64,000 nt of DNA from Camarhynchus parvulus (Eukaryota > Chordata > Aves > Passeriformes > Thraupidae), in contig NC_044571.1 of the NCBI RefSeq assembly GCF_901933205.1, forward strand, positions 13,400,235-13,464,234, in the 5' to 3' direction. The notes below the pieces were generated by a model that saw only the letters and a list, made by a program, of their open reading frames with translations, ran no database searches and was not told the origin of the DNA. A program made the translations under genes and the position numbers. This document shows, piece by piece, positions 1 through 13,974 of the stretch. Each line of letters begins with the position of its first letter. Position 1 is the stretch's first letter.

Positions 1-3000
1 CTTCCTTTAAATCTTGCTTTCTCATTGCTAATATACTTAGATGAGATTCATCTTCCTACCTCTGCCTACCAGTAGATATTTAGGGTGGTCTTCACTGCCA
101 GGTAGGATACCTTATTTTAGGCACCAACATGTAGGACCCTGCAGGCTCCTGAGGTGTCTGAGCTCTCAATACATTCATGCAGATCTGGTTAGTGAAACCA
201 AGGTGCAATTTATCCAAAGCAGGTAATAAGCATACCTTAGCATATGCTGCCTGGCTCCAGCTGCTGAAGGAAATTGATTTCTCTAGGGCCTCTGTCACAC
301 ACATCAGCAGCACGCAGAGGTCTTCAACAATATAAGATGCATGGAAGAGTCTTAAAGCATGTTTATGCAACTGAACTAGGCCCTAGGCCTCTGGTATCCA
401 TTGCAGAAGCCAATCCCTCACTGCCAGACACCCAAGTGCAGATGAGTCCCTCCCCAGAAGCTGGGTGAGATGATCCTCATTGATAGCTCTCAGTTTCACT
501 ATCTGGCTACATCTTGGAAGTTCAGCTTAATTACACAGCACTGCTCCTCCAAAGCTTTTCAGACCCAGTCTCCACTGCTGGTTGTACTTCACGTCTTTGA
601 GGATCTTGTCCCCTAAAGCTCTGCCATCGTCGCAACCAGATTTACTTAGAAAAGAGTAGGAGAGCAAACACAGCTGTCCAAGTTATCTGTGCTTAGCAAA
701 CCCCTGAGTGTCTGTGACCCACAGGACTATTTCACAGTGCTCTTTCAACCACGGGGGCTCAGCCCAGAAAGGAATGTTTGGGTACCAAACCGGGTGCAGT
801 ATTTCTGAGGAAGCACTGCTGCCGCAGGGAGCAGAGGCAATGCAGGGAGAGGATGTGGCAGCTCAGGCTCTGCTGTGTCACTCAGGCTGTTGAGTGCAGT
901 GGCTCCTCTGCAATTTCCTGTGCCAAGGTAAGGATTTTTTGGATAGAAATCAGTTGACATCAGAAAGGGATGAAAGGGGCTTTCCAGGGTATTGTTCTAC
1001 AACTGAAGATGCATCTCTAAGTGCCAGCATCTGAGGGGGGTGTTGCCATAATTAAATACATTAAAACACAGATCATATGAGTTATAAGAAGTGTAATAAA
1101 GGGATACTAATGTCCCCACCATTGCAATTCTTCTTAAAATACGGAGAAAATATTAAATATGTCTCAGATTCTCTATAATCCAGCAGAATACCCTGCTATG
1201 TATTGGCCAAGATAGCAATGTGCCACCTTTTGAGAAAAAAAGTCTTTTTCACATACCGGTTGTCCTGTTTCTTCCAAAAGAATAATGAAATGGGAAAGAA
1301 AAAAAGAATACTATTAAAGAGAAGCAGCATTGTTCTGTGAATTCCTTTTACTTGGCTGTGTTGGAGAAAGTGGGGGAGTATTTTTAAAGATTGATGATCA
1401 TCTCCTTCCCCCTGCTCAAAGGACACAGCCTTCATTAAAAAGTTTGACTTGCCTGCCATGGGACATATATTTCTCATTTAAAATACTGCAGTTCAAGCCA
1501 GTTGCTGGTTCTAATATCAAGTCTCTGTTTACAAACAACATAAAGTGTGGCACCTCTGTATAACTGAGTCTATGTTCAACACAGAAACAGTCCTCCACAA
1601 GATCACAAGATACATTAAAATTAAAATAATATCCAAAGGCAACTGTAGGTGAAAAACAAAAGGAGATAGATTGAAAATTGAAACTATGGAAAAATAAAAG
1701 TGAGTTGTTAGAGTTGTTTTTTCACTAACAAAAATTATTATCTCTCTAAAATGTATGTTATCCATGCATTTATCTACATTTCTCTTTGTCTATCATTTAC
1801 CTGTTTTCCACCTGCCTGAAAGTAACCACCTATTTGGAAAAGCAAGTTAAATTGTCTTCCTCAGCAAAAGGAGGGGTGAGAGATAAAAAGAAGAGTGGAA
1901 AATTATGAAAAATCTTGGTGTAATCTGAATAGCAATGAAGTAAAAGCTACTCCTTGATGTGCCTATGAATCCTGTAAATGAAGTGGCCCTTGAATTAAAT
2001 TAATTTAAAATCTGGCAAATATTACTCGGCATGTTTGTCAATGTGCTGTATAATTATTAATTTGTTCATTGAGGCAACTATATAAATAAATAGAAAGCAG
2101 AATGCCATGATTAAACTAACATTAGAAATCCAGGGTCAAGGAGCCCTGCTATACAGGGATCTAAATAGCTTTCCCAGGTCCTATTTTTACATCTCCATAC
2201 AGATCTGCAGGTCTGTAACTGCGAATTAATTGGCACACATTTAGATGCCAACAGAGCTTTTGTATTCTCAGTGCACATTTTGTCTTCTCAGAGTGAGATG
2301 TTAGTAATGGAGGTTTTAATATTACCCCTAGGGGAGCACCAGAAAATCTTAACAATTTCCTTCACTAGAGTATTTTCATTAGAGCTAAATGCTGTGCAAT
2401 TTACATTTGAAATCAGGTGTAGGGTAAGTATAATGTGACAAGACATGTTGCAATGTTAGGGTTTTTTGTTCAAATGTTCCTTATTTACTGCAATATACCT
2501 TCAAAAGATAAGCATGCAATTAAAATAAATATCTTGATTTTTAACCACTCCTAATTGAACTGTTATTGGGATAATAGGAGCACAAAATAGAATCAAGTTT
2601 AAAAGGACCCAAAGCACAAGATTAAAATATTACTCTATTTAAACAAGAATGTTTCAGGCAAAATAGGTTCTGTGGAGCAGAAATGAGTTCATCATAAGTA
2701 AAACCCTTCCTTTGTAGAATTAATTCAACCTCGTGGTGCTTAAAATGCCAAGAACTCTGCATAAATCCCAGGGAAAAAAATAAATCCTACCTTTTTCAAC
2801 ACAAAAACTACCCCTCCAAAACTGAATTGGTACTTGGAAAAATAAAATGTATGCATTAATAAGGGCATAATGCAGTAAAGAGCTAGAGAACCAGACAAAG
2901 GAGGACTGACAAGTACCTGAGGCTGAATTTTGGTAGTTGGTCTAGTATGAAATTCTACTCTGCCAATGTCTGCACATCAGAGCACCTATATTCATTCCAT

Positions 3001-6000
3001 CACTGACATGCTTTTTCATCGCAACAAAAGAAAAAACTGCACACCTACAACAGCCTCAATCCAATCAGGGCTTCCTTCATGCCCAAACCTGATCACAGGA
3101 CCTACTGTTTAAATATTTCTCCATGAAAAATCCCTAATAGGCTCAGTCAGACCAGGGTTATTATTGAAGGAGGTCCCTAGAGAAGGTAGAGAATTGCAGC
3201 ACTTGCCTGGAGCCTTCTAAAACTGAGAAAATAAAACCACTGCCAGCAGCAGGAAGAGAGGAGGAAGCAACAATCCCTGCAATCTGCTGTTCTGTAAAAT
3301 GACAGCCAGCCCCAAGTACCACAGAAAGCCACTTCACAATGAAAGAGGTCTAAGCACAAAGGGTCAGACCCAGAGGGCTGGGATGGTTACAGGACTATCA
3401 CGACATATGCACATGCATCATAGCCTCCTTGGGCTGCAAAAAGCACAGGAGGAAGGAAATTGCCTCATTGCTTTCTTCCTTGCATAGCCAGGCAAAAAAA
3501 ATACCAGATTATCTTGGAGGTCAAAATATCCATCTCAGCTTACCAGGCTGTACAAGTTAGGCAGTGGCTACTGCTGTCTGCACAGCAACAATGAAGAAAG
3601 GGTTTAGATGGAAATGAGATTTGTCACCCTTCATGTTGCCTCTCTCCTGCCTCTGGATACACAGGGAGTCTAAAGCCAATTGTCACCTGAAGAGAGAGGA
3701 ATCAAACACAGAGGGTCACACCTTGTCTGGACAGGCCCAGGCTTTCAAAGCTTGGTCAGTGCACACGGAAAGGTGAGCAATCACAGCAGTCCCTCACATG
3801 CTCACACTCAAACTCATGAAAACCCAGGACCTAGATCTTCTGGTATGACTGCAACTTTGCAGTGTTCTGCTCTTAAGGGCTCTGGGAGTTTTCACAAGAA
3901 AACCTACTGAATACAAGACAAACTGAAACAATATGAACATTCAAGGTTCTTCCATCCTTGAGGATGGGTGAAGCTTAAGAGTCTTCTAAAGAATTTTTAA
4001 AGAATTTAATAACTTAAGAATTTAATAAAAATTTAATAAATATTATTATTTCTGAGAGCTGCAATGAATGGTTATGATGTCTTTGTAACCTAATAGATTT
4101 CTATGAAGTTTTCACTGCCATCTGAATGGCCATGAAACCTTTGCAAAGCAAGAACTAGGCAAATATTTTGCATGATCTTGTCCTTTCACAGCAAATGGTG
4201 GGCAAGGACCAAAGAGCCTGGCGAGGTGCCAGGTCAGCAACTGACTCCATGCAGTGGTCAGCAGGACAAGGTGAGCAGAGAGAGGAAAAGCTGACCTTGA
4301 AAAGCTTACAAATATTAAACAGTGGGAAGAAGAGGAAGAAAAAAGAGGAGGACTAAAAACAAAAATGTTTCACTTTAAAGAGAAGAGATGAGATGAGATG
4401 AGATGAGATGAGATGAGATGAGATGAGATGAGAAAAGAAAAACACAAGGGGTCCTAGGCTTTGTAAAGGCCTCAAGATGTTAGGCATCTTGCCTCTGTAA
4501 TACATAAATAAAACAAAATCAAACAAAATCCAAACAAATTATAAGATTTTTTGGATGAGGAACACAATGAAATTATATTAAAATAATTTTAAATGGTAGA
4601 GTTGAGGCATAAAATAACCAATATAATCTAAATTCTTTTAGGATTTGTTAGAGAAGTGGTTGCATGTGAAATTGCACTAATATTTTGGAGAAATAATTCT
4701 AATTCTGCTTTCCACATAGCTCTGCCCACACCTTTACCACATGTCCATCATAATCTCTGATGTTTTTTAGAAGGTTGTTGAAAATGTTGACTATGTCTGA
4801 AATGCAAGGAAAAGTACAGTCAAGTTTTCAAATCATTTGGAAGAACAGAAAGCATAGAGAGAGGTTTTTTCCTCCTCAGGGAGGAAAATTAGGTAGGAGG
4901 AAAATAACCTGAAAGAATTTCAGAAACCTACAATGTAGATTTCCCTTCCTGGATACTTTATGGTCAAAGGCAAGAATGCACATTTCTCTGAATAACTTAT
5001 TCTGGCCTGTTCTAGGCTATGTACGTAGAAAAACATATGCTAGGTCATGGAAGTCACAGACACACCCCACCAGATATGTTTGAGTAGGAACAGAGCACAG
5101 CAGAAGCACCCACACAGCTGCTCCCATTTCAATTTGCACAATTTCTAAGGCTGGTGCTCGCTGCTGCCGAGTTGCTGGGTCCTGGTCTTGTGACAATAAT
5201 GACAATAATGCTTCTCCCCTGGTTTGCTCCACCCATAGAAAAGAAGTCTTTGTATTCATTGCCTCACTGCCTATTAGACAGTCACACAGTCTAGCTTAAA
5301 ACACCAGACCTCTGAGTAGGGAGAAATGCTGGATCAAGGAAGGAAGAACAAGCACTAGATGCAAGTCTTGGAGGCTGTTGCATCAACTTCTGTTTCTCAG
5401 GTGCTTCCTTCTCCAACTTTTCCACCAGAACCCCATTAAATAACATGACCTCAATTCTGCAGTCTGCTGAAACCTCATCAGAGAAAGGCATTTAATTTGT
5501 AAAGAGAAGGAATGATAAAACCTTGTTCAAAATATTTTTCAATAATAAAAGACTGGATTTTCTAGAATATTGGATCATGGACATGAGCAAAATGTCTTAG
5601 ACCTTCTTCCTGTAGATTAATGACAGAAATATTTCAATGCCACAAAGTAAACCATCTCAAGTCTCATTTTTAAAGGCAGAAACATGCAAATGTTTCTGAC
5701 AAACACTGGCTATCATGGAAGTTCAGTGCACACTGTGCTCTTCTCTCCCAATAAGGTTCTCATTTATTATTATTATTCCATTCTCCATCTTTCGACCTAT
5801 TATTCTATTCATGATTACATTTATAATATAGCTCTATAGAGTTTAAACAATTGATTTTTTTTCTGTGTTAGTACCTTGTTCAAATGAAGGGGTTTTTTTC
5901 TCCTTTAAAGGGTGAGGGGGATATTTTGCTTGTGATTAAGGCTCTGATCTTTAGTCTGGCTTTAGCCATTTCTCACGGGCACAAAACTTGCAGGCACATT

Positions 6001-7744
6001 TTGCAATGTAATTACTTGTGTCTGCAATCTAGTTACTTGGATGTCTGAGTCCCTGATTGCATCCATAAGTCAGGGACTTGGACATTTAAGTGATCTAAAT
6101 TGCACCTACAACAATTTGCACCTAAAATGTCAAAAAAGGATATAGCACAGAGGAAAAGTGTTCAAAGATGGGTGATGAGAATAATTAGGGATGTGGAAAA
6201 CCTCAAAAATGAAACGAAATGGAACAGAATTGGACTGTTTACCTAAGAGATGAGATGAAATGAATAAAAGAGGAAATGATCAAATGCAAAGGAAATAAGG
6301 AGTGTCATAGAAAAGACAGATGAGGCACTTTTACCCCCCCCACCACCCTTTTACCATAAGGCAAGAACAAAAAGACATTTCAAAAAATTTAAGCATGGAA
6401 GATTGAAAATTCATACAGAAAGAGATACACTTTCACATAATTAACATGTGAAAAACCCAACCACATGACATAGTGAATCCAACAGGACTCAGCAGAAGAT
6501 GAGGCACCTCTTTGGATTGAGGAATGCTCAAAACATTCAAAAGGCAGAAACTTCAGAGAAAAACTACTTACCTTTCTTCTTCAAAGCTTCAGGTTTTGTT
6601 TGTTTGGGCTTTTTGGTTTTCTGCATTTTGCTTTCTTTCCTTTTTTAATAATGTGAGGGTGGAAAGAGTCTTTCTTCAGGAGCCAGTTAACTTTGATATG
6701 TCTGACACAGGTTTCCTTGTACCTTGCCTGTGAGGTATTTAGGCTGCCTCTGGTTTGTCACAGGTCACTGGGAGAAGAGATGAAATTAAATGAGATGAGA
6801 TCCTTGTCAGTTTCAGCCACTCCTCCTGAGAGGACACACAAAACCAGGAGCCCTTTCAGAAGCTGCCATAGTAGGACTCAGGAGAGCTGCAGACTGGAAC
6901 CTTGCATCTTTTCTACCTGGGTAATGGGAAATGTGACTGAGAAGTTAATATATTTCATAACAGGGAGTGTCATTACATATTTAAAGAACTAGAATGTGAA
7001 TTACTGCAGGGACTTTTTTTTACAAGAAAATCTGCACACGAGACAGATTATTGGAAGAGACATTAAATGGAGTTGGCTAAAAACATGCCCCATATTCCAC
7101 AACAAAAAGGAAAGTTATCACTCTATTCTCAGTAATAGAGAAAGAAATGGATTTTCTTTTTTTCAAAATAGAAAAATACATGAGACATACATACACCACT
7201 TCCCAGTATTGGCTAATAATTTTGTAATCAAAAGAAAAATACAAGGAAGAATTCAAGAAAACTTGTAGAGAAAGAGAGGTGGCTAGGACACTGAGCAGTA
7301 CACAAAATAATCCATTAGGTACTCTCGCAGTGCAGATCACCAGTGTCTGAACCAGTAACCACACTCAGATAGATTTGACTTTTACAAGAAAACATAGTTA
7401 GCAGTGTGTTTTCATGCCAAAAACTGTTTTGCTAAAAAACTGCTGATCTGTTCTAAGAGTTCCTCTGCTTCAAAGCCTGATCTCACCTAAGCTGGTCTGT
7501 CCCTCCATACAGTTGAATTTGATGGTACATCTGCAGTAGGTTTTCAGCAGAGCAGAAAGAGAAACAGAGAAACACACATCAAAAACAGATATAACCTGGG
7601 AGTTTAGACATTTCCTGAGCTCTAGGAGATGTGGGTTGAAGTCTCATCTAGAAATCAGGCAAAATGTAGATTTGAAAATGGTCTTTCACAATCCTAGAGG
7701 AGGACCCTAGAGAGCCATAACAGAAATTATTTATCAGGTGTCTT
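1..7744. other. Gene desert, no gene recognised
   Basis: AT-rich sequence with stop codons in all frames and no open frame above 100 codons. Apart from the ATGAG microsatellite at 4385 and small ATT repeats at 5763, I see only ordinary unique DNA. A homeodomain-site-rich stretch at about 1930-2130 (aattaaattaatttaaa, ataattattaatttgttc) is a weak candidate regulatory element. Confidence 0.6.
4385..4433 (+). repeat. (ATGAG)n microsatellite
   Basis: About ten perfect copies of the pentamer AGATG/ATGAG, followed by a degenerate gaaaagaaaa tail. Likely polymorphic. Confidence 0.95.
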
Positions 7745-7923
7745 TTCAGCCACCATCTCTGGAGGTGCTTTCAAAGATATGCAGATGTGGCACTAAGGGA
7801 TATATCAGAGAGGTGGTGCTTAGGGACATGGTTAAGTGGTGGACCTGTCAGTGTTAGCTTTAGAGTTGGACTCAATGATCCTAAACGTTTTTTCCAATCT
7901 AAATGGTTCTGTGATCCTATGAG
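7745..7923 (+). mobile_element. CR1 LINE 3' fragment
   Basis: Matches the end of avian CR1 elements: ccaccatctctggaggtg, cagatgtggcacta, gggacatggttaagtggtgg, gttggactcaatgatcct, and the terminal ttccaatctaaatggttctgtgat. 5' truncated, as is usual for CR1. A segment around gcacta...gggacatgg appears partly duplicated internally. Confidence 0.88.
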
Positions 7924-10900
7924 ATGGTTCCAGGCTTGACCACCATAAAACACAGGACCTAAAGCCAGGCTGCTTTCTTGACCACCTTGGCCTACCTGGT
8001 TTTCCAGTTAGTCTGGTAGTTTTCAGAAATGTTTCTTGTTCATTCCTAGTATCATGCTTTGTATCACAGACAGGCTCTGGAGGTTTGAATCAATTCCATA
8101 AAATGTAGGGAATTCCAATGCACTAAAAATGCCTTGCCTGGATAAAAATTATATCACATGTGTTGATGCAAGTGTAGGAAAAAACTCAAATATGGATATT
8201 TAGAAAATATAATGCAGGTGGGTAGAGGACTGGTTCCAGTTTCCAGCAAAATACAGAGTCCTTCTATAGGCATACATAACCCTGGAACAGGATCCAACAA
8301 AGCAATATGAGGTTTAAGAGGTCATGATAAAAGAAGACAAAGATGTTCCTCTGGCTGAAGAAGTAAGGGAAATAACTACAGAATATGGAATAAATAAACA
8401 AAGTGGAATTAGAGAGATTCAATAAGAGCAGTAAAGTAAGTGATTTTGACAGGTCCAGGGTCAAGGAACAAGAGAGAGACGAAAGCAAGCAGATTAAAAG
8501 TCATTGCAGTGTTCAATTGCAGCTGAGACAATGGTGGCATGAATACACACTTTAGATCCTGCAATGAAGAGTTCAGACAGTATCAGATTTTGGCAACTCT
8601 TTGGATTTCATAGACAAGGAGACTTAATATGCAATATTTACTTCTTCTGATTTCTTCCCCTTTGTGTGAGTGAATAGGTGTCAGATTGTTTGGTCAGCTT
8701 AAGCTCCTTTGAAACTGGAGGGGCTAATTGACAACTTTCATTTAAAGGCAAGTGTAAGAATCCAGAATGGTCCTTTTGTCCACTGAGTTGTTGAATCAAC
8801 AGCCACGCACTGACAATATGTGCAACAGTCCAAACAAAGAGGTGCTTCCAAGGCTAAGGAATTTTGGGGAGATTTGAAAGTCTGTGAGACAAAAAAGAAA
8901 GCACAGTTGTTACAGCAACCTTTAAGGAGACACTAGACACAGCCTAGATATGCAAATCTCAGAAAAAACTTGGAGAGAAAATATTCTCAGCTGATTGATG
9001 GTTAAAGGGCACTTGGATCTGAAAGCAATGAATGTGTCTAAAGCTGTTTGAGAGAATGTTAGCCATCCCAGGTCAGAACTGTGCCAGGGACCACTTTCTA
9101 AATCTAAGAGTACATTCAAGCTCCAGTGTTGGGAATGCTCCCAGTGCTATCCCAAGTCACTAGAGCAGATGTGCCCACCCTGACCCTGACTCTGGGGCTG
9201 CTGAGTAGAGATAGGCCAGGCTGCAGCTTCAGGCTGAATTTGGGAGAGGCAGAGGGAGAGAGGTAGCTTCCCTCCTGATATTTTGCTGTGTTGGGATGGT
9301 ACCCATCTCTTCTCACACTCTCCCACCAGCTGTACACAAACACAGGCTGTTTCACAGAGAAAGGCAGGGCAAAGTAAGAGGACTACATAATGTGCTGGAT
9401 GCTACAAGTGCTTGTTACATTACAGGATGCCTGAGCAGTATCAGAGAAGGCACTCAGCTGAGCAAAGATGTATTAAGAAGATTTCAACATTCATCAGTTT
9501 TCCAAGCCCTACCACTGGGCTATATTCTGTTGAAAACAAGTGGTTGCCTTCCTCTTTTGGCCAGACTTCAACTACTGCAGCTACAAGAAAACACATAGCC
9601 ACTTTTGTTTTCCCATCTGGGCCCCAGCAAAGGGAAAAAGATAATTTTTTTCTTTTTTGCCCTCTGTATGTTCCTTCTGCCTCCTCTTTACTATTTTCCC
9701 TTTTCTATGAATCCACAGACTACTTTTGCTTTTCAAGCATTTAGTTTTTTCCTTATTAAGTATTTTTGGAAAATATTATCTCCTGTTCTCTCCTTCTCTA
9801 TTATTTCATGTTTATTCCTAGTTAATGTTCAATGGCCAACACCAGGTAAACACAATGCCAACACTTAAAGATAGGCTCATAATCTATAGCCCTTGTAGAA
9901 AAATTTCTTCAAATTACAAATTACCTCATCCTGATGTAGCAGCTGATAATGGCCAGATGAATCACATATAGGAAGTATCTAGTTCTCTTCTGTCTCTCTT
10001 ACTGTGGAAAAGTTTTGGAAAATAGGGTTGTCTTTTTCCTTGTTAAGGAAAGACATTTTTCTCACTGAAAATGTCTCAGAAAGGAACCTGGGCCAGGTCT
10101 CTGTTATGCAAAGGAAGAAAGTATTGAAAATCTCAAATGTGTCAAAACTAGAATTCATTGCTTCATGTCATTCAAAATAGAAACAGGCAACTCAAAAATT
10201 TTCCACCTTTCAAAATAAAGCAAAACCACACAACATGACTGAACTCCAGGCAGATCAAGTCTTTCCTCAAGAATTATGTTTGAGAATGAGTAATAAAAAA
10301 TATTAGCAATACAAGGCCTTCACACCTTCTTTTTATCTAAAAAAAAATATACTTCTCCAACTGATTTAACTTTTTGCTTTCATTTTCATTCCTCTCTTTG
10401 AATACTCTCATTAAGCAAAAAGCTGGTTCACTTATCACATAAGTTCACTGAAGTGAGTTTTTATTCACTTCAGTGGACTTAAGTCACATGGAGCTGGCTT
10501 AGGTAGTCACAGAGGAATTGTGTTCATCCTATACTCCACCTCCCACTCATTTACAGAGATTTTTGAACATGCCTAATAAATGTAAGGTCCCAGTGGCTAA
10601 CTGTGTTTCTGTTGAAGTCCGTGGGTTGTTCTCAGGATCATCAGGACAACCAACACAGAGAGGTTGAAAACCTGCTGTGTTGAGAAACCATTATCTGAGA
10701 GGGTTAAATACAAATACCATTCATCTATCAAGAAAGACAGATTACCTGTTCAATTACCTATTACCTAAAGTCAATTACCTATTCAATCACACTGCATCTT
10801 AAATGGGGGAATTTCTAAAAATTGAGTCGGTCAAGTACAAGCAATGGCTGCAGGAAGTTGTTCCTCCATAAGGAAACTGAGTAGCAAATTAACTGGTCAG

Positions 10901-12299
10901 ACAGACCTTTTGCTGGGAGTCACTTCCCACTCTGTTCAAGTACATCAATTTTTCCTTATTTAAGTTTGTCAACTGTTGTTTTTAACGTGCACATGCAACT
11001 ATAAATCTGTGCTGCTTTCAGTGAGGGTGTGAAATAATGCAAGAGAAGTTAAAGAGGAGTTTATGCTGCAAAAATATTTCTGTTATGGAGTTAATTTCAT
11101 ATCATTTTATTCTTCTCAAACTTATAATTTTCTACTGCTCATACATTTTTATGGCCACAAGTGATTGTTAGCATCATCTAGTCTGACATGCAGCATAGCA
11201 AGGGCCAGAGAAGTTCATCCAGTAATTCTTGCATTGATCCCAACAATTTACATTTGGATTAGAGTATATCTTCTACAAAGATAACCAGTCTTCATTTAAA
11301 AACTTAAAAGCAATGAAAAAAATTTCTGCTACACCTCCTGGCAATCTGTCTGAATAGTTAATTAAATGTTAAAAATCCACAATTTATTTCCAATGTAAAT
11401 TTCATTTTGTGTTAACCTTAGCCACCGGGTATCTTTGCCACAGTGGAGGTCTCCACTCATCCCCACACTTCCCAGTGCCAAGGAGTTAAGAGCCTGGCAG
11501 TTGGGAATTTCTTGTTAAATATTTTTGTCACTCAAAGGTGTTGATTCACTAAAGAATTAGGCATGATTCATGGCCAACCACCATCCCTGCAATACTCCAT
11601 CCTGACAGCTGATCCCTGCAACTCTCCACAATGGGAAGTACCCAGTGGGAGCACTCAGCAGAAAGGATGGCAGCTCAGTTCAATAAACCAGGCTCATGTC
11701 TTGGAATCACACCTCCAAGCTGAGCAGAGGCCCCATCAGACAGAAAAGCCCACCCTGGCTGCCCTGGAGAGGCAGCTTATGGCTATCAGCTCCTCACAAC
11801 ATAGACACAACCACAGCATTAACAGATGCTAACCCCAAGGATAAACACCAAGGGGCATGGAAAATGAGATCAGAGCAGACCAGATAATTAACCTGTACGT
11901 TAGAAGGCCGTGGCACAAGAGCCAGTGTCCTGCTTGAAGAAAAGGCTCAGAGGTAAGCAGGGACTTGCAGCCACATTTGTTATTTACAGCTGAAAAATAA
12001 TTGGGTACTTAAAAGCCAAACACTCAGAAAACCAAGTTTGACCCATTCCATCTTCATATCCTTGCTTAATATATGGGTATTTCATCTGCAAAATTATTTT
12101 AGATGCTTGCAAAGTGGCTCTAATGTAGCCAGCCCTGCTCATCCTCCCTGCCCACCGGTCTGCTGCGGGGCCTGCTGTGCTACTGTCATGCTATTAGCAT
12201 TCCTCCAAAGTCACAGAAATGCCGGGATGTACCTGATGCATTCAGAAACCCAGCAGGTGCCTTCTGCAGGTACTGTGTGTCCACGCAATGCCAGGAAGC
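7924..12299. other. Gene desert, no gene recognised
   Basis: AT-rich unique sequence without coding signature. The only structure noted is a perfect-type hairpin at 10441-10480 (listed separately). A conserved-looking AT-rich stretch at about 10970-11180 is unremarkable otherwise. Confidence 0.55.
10441..10480. repeat. Hairpin-forming inverted repeat
   Basis: The left arm aagttcactgaagtga (10441-10456) pairs with the right arm tcacttcagtggactt (about 10465-10480) with one mismatch/wobble, around an 8-base T-rich loop. Confidence 0.7.
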
Positions 12300-12875
12300 A
12301 GTCATAAACTTAACACAGTAGTAAGCTGTGTAATTTTTAGATAACAGCTACTTACATAAGTACAGAAATTGCTACATTTTATGTGTACACATTGTTCACA
12401 TTCCAATTATGGACCAAGACCCAGCGCATGCAATTAGTATTTAGGGGCAATATTTTTTTCCCAGCATGCCACTCTGTGATCTGAAAATGCTGGTCGGTTC
12501 CTAAGTTACTTTGCATATGTCAGTGCAATTTCTCCTCAGTCCCAGAAGCTTCTGGAGCACCTAAATAATGTCATGAGGGCCTAATTATTGCGTCCAGGGA
12601 GATTCCCATACAATTTTCATCTTTTACCATATGTTTATCTTACTTAGACGTCAGTATCATTTGGCAAATTGCATCTGGAATACACGGGGAGGCTGAAGTG
12701 TAAAAATACGCTCTTGTGCCTCGTGGCAGCCCCAGTGCGAGGTATTATCCTTTAATGCCATGGAAAGGTTCCAGCTACCTGACACGAGGACAGGGAGCAG
12801 CGACGCTCACTGAGTAATTTCCCTCCTTGAGCCTTATTTGCAACACCGAAGCTTTTGCGTTGCAAACGGTGACAT
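12300..12875. promoter_or_regulatory. Candidate conserved non-coding element, upstream desert
   Basis: Complex, repeat-free sequence with evenly mixed composition and clusters of developmental-factor-type cores (ccaattatgg near 12398, gcatgcaattagtattt near 12427, ggcctaattattgcgtcc near 12578, ttaatatttaaaat near 12876). It directly abuts the GC-rich island at 12880. Conservation not measured. Confidence 0.4.
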
Positions 12876-12879
12876 TTTA

Positions 12880-13625
12880 ATATTTAAAATGGGTGTCGAC
12901 CCATTCTCGCTGCGGGGAAGGAGAGGCCGTGGGGGTTTGCCTCGCTCGCCTCCCCGGGGGTCGGGCTGAGGCTCCGGGAGAGGCCCCGCCGGCTCCCAGC
13001 GTCGCTCGCCCTGCAAGGCACGGCTTGCCCTGCCCGAGGGCCGACCGATCTGGGGGATGCACAGCCCCGGGCACAGGAGGGACGGCTGCGAGCGGGACGG
13101 GGCGGGGGACCCAGCCCTGCCCTTGCCCAAGCGCCAGGGAGCGGGGGCAGCGCCGGGGGCCGGAGCCGGCGGCGGGGCAGCGGCGGCACGGCCGGGAACG
13201 GCCGCCGGGGGGCAGCGCGAGATCGCCCAAAGCGCCGCCGCCGTCTCCGCCGCCGCCTCGGCTGGGCCCGCACCGCCCCGCTCCGGCCCGCACCGCCCCG
13301 GCTCCGGCCCGCACCCGCCCGGCTCCGCCCCGCCCCGGCACCGCCCGGCTACAGCCCGGCTCTGGCCCGCACCGCCCGACTCCGGTCCGCACCGCCCCGG
13401 CTCCGGCCCGCCCCGCCCCGCCCCGGCTCCTGCCCGCACCGCCCCGGCTCCCGCCCGCTCCGGCCCGGTGCCTTCCTACACAGCCCCGGCTCCGGCCCGC
13501 ACCGCTCCGCTGGGCCCGGTGCCTTCCCGCACAGCCCCGGCTCCTGCCCGCGCTCGCCCTCGTGAGTGCCCGCTCCGGGCAGGCCGCTGCCTCTTCTGCC
13601 GGGCAGCCTGCGACAGGATGAGAGG
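12880..13625. other. Isolated CpG island with GC-rich minisatellite
   Basis: An abrupt 745-base GC-rich island in AT-rich surroundings, 34 kb upstream of ARX. The first half (12880-13260) is CpG-rich complex sequence. The second half is a degenerate tandem array listed separately. Open frames through it (up to 242 codons on both strands) are low-complexity Ala/Pro/Arg/Gly and are not taken as genes. Confidence 0.8.
13262..13560 (+). repeat. GC-rich minisatellite, about 20-22 bp period
   Basis: Imperfect tandem copies of a unit like CCGGCTCCGGCCCGCACCGC. A higher-order pair of longer units around 13469-13545 each contains gcccggtgccttcc..acacagccccggctc. The + strand is strongly C-rich and the - strand G-rich, so quadruplex or i-motif formation is possible. 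Confidence 0.9.
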
Positions 13626-13646
13626 AACAGTCTTTAGCTGCGCCTG

Positions 13647-13879
13647 AGGAGGGTTAGGTTGGACATCAGGAGAAAATTTTTAATAGAAAAGGTTGAGTAG
13701 AGATTGGAATAGGCTGCCCGGGGATGTGGTGGAGTGACAGTCCCTGGAGGTGTTTAAGGAAAGACTGGACGTGGCACTCTCAGTACCATGGTCCAGTTGA
13801 CAGGGCGGTGTTCGGTAACAGGTTGGATTCGATGGTCTTGGCGGTCTTTTCCCACCTAAGTGATTCCGTGATTCTGCTC
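13647..13879 (+). mobile_element. CR1 LINE 3' fragment
   Basis: CR1 landmarks in order: gttaggttggacatcagg, ggaataggctgcccgggga, ggagtgacagtccctggagg, gttggattcgatggtctt, and the end cccacctaagtgattccgtgattctg. 5' truncated, joined directly to the minisatellite. Confidence 0.92.
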
Positions 13880-13974
13880 CCGCGGGGCGAGGCCCAGCAG
13901 AAGGCGGCCCCGGCGCCCTCTCCCTCAGCCGCCGGCCCGACCCGAAGCCCGCGCTCCCCGAGCGAGAGGCCGCA

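Noticed and set aside
12834..13625. Ala/Pro/Arg-rich frames up to 242 codons on both strands
   Set aside because: Frames are open on both strands because of GC content and the minisatellite; no domain, no splice context.
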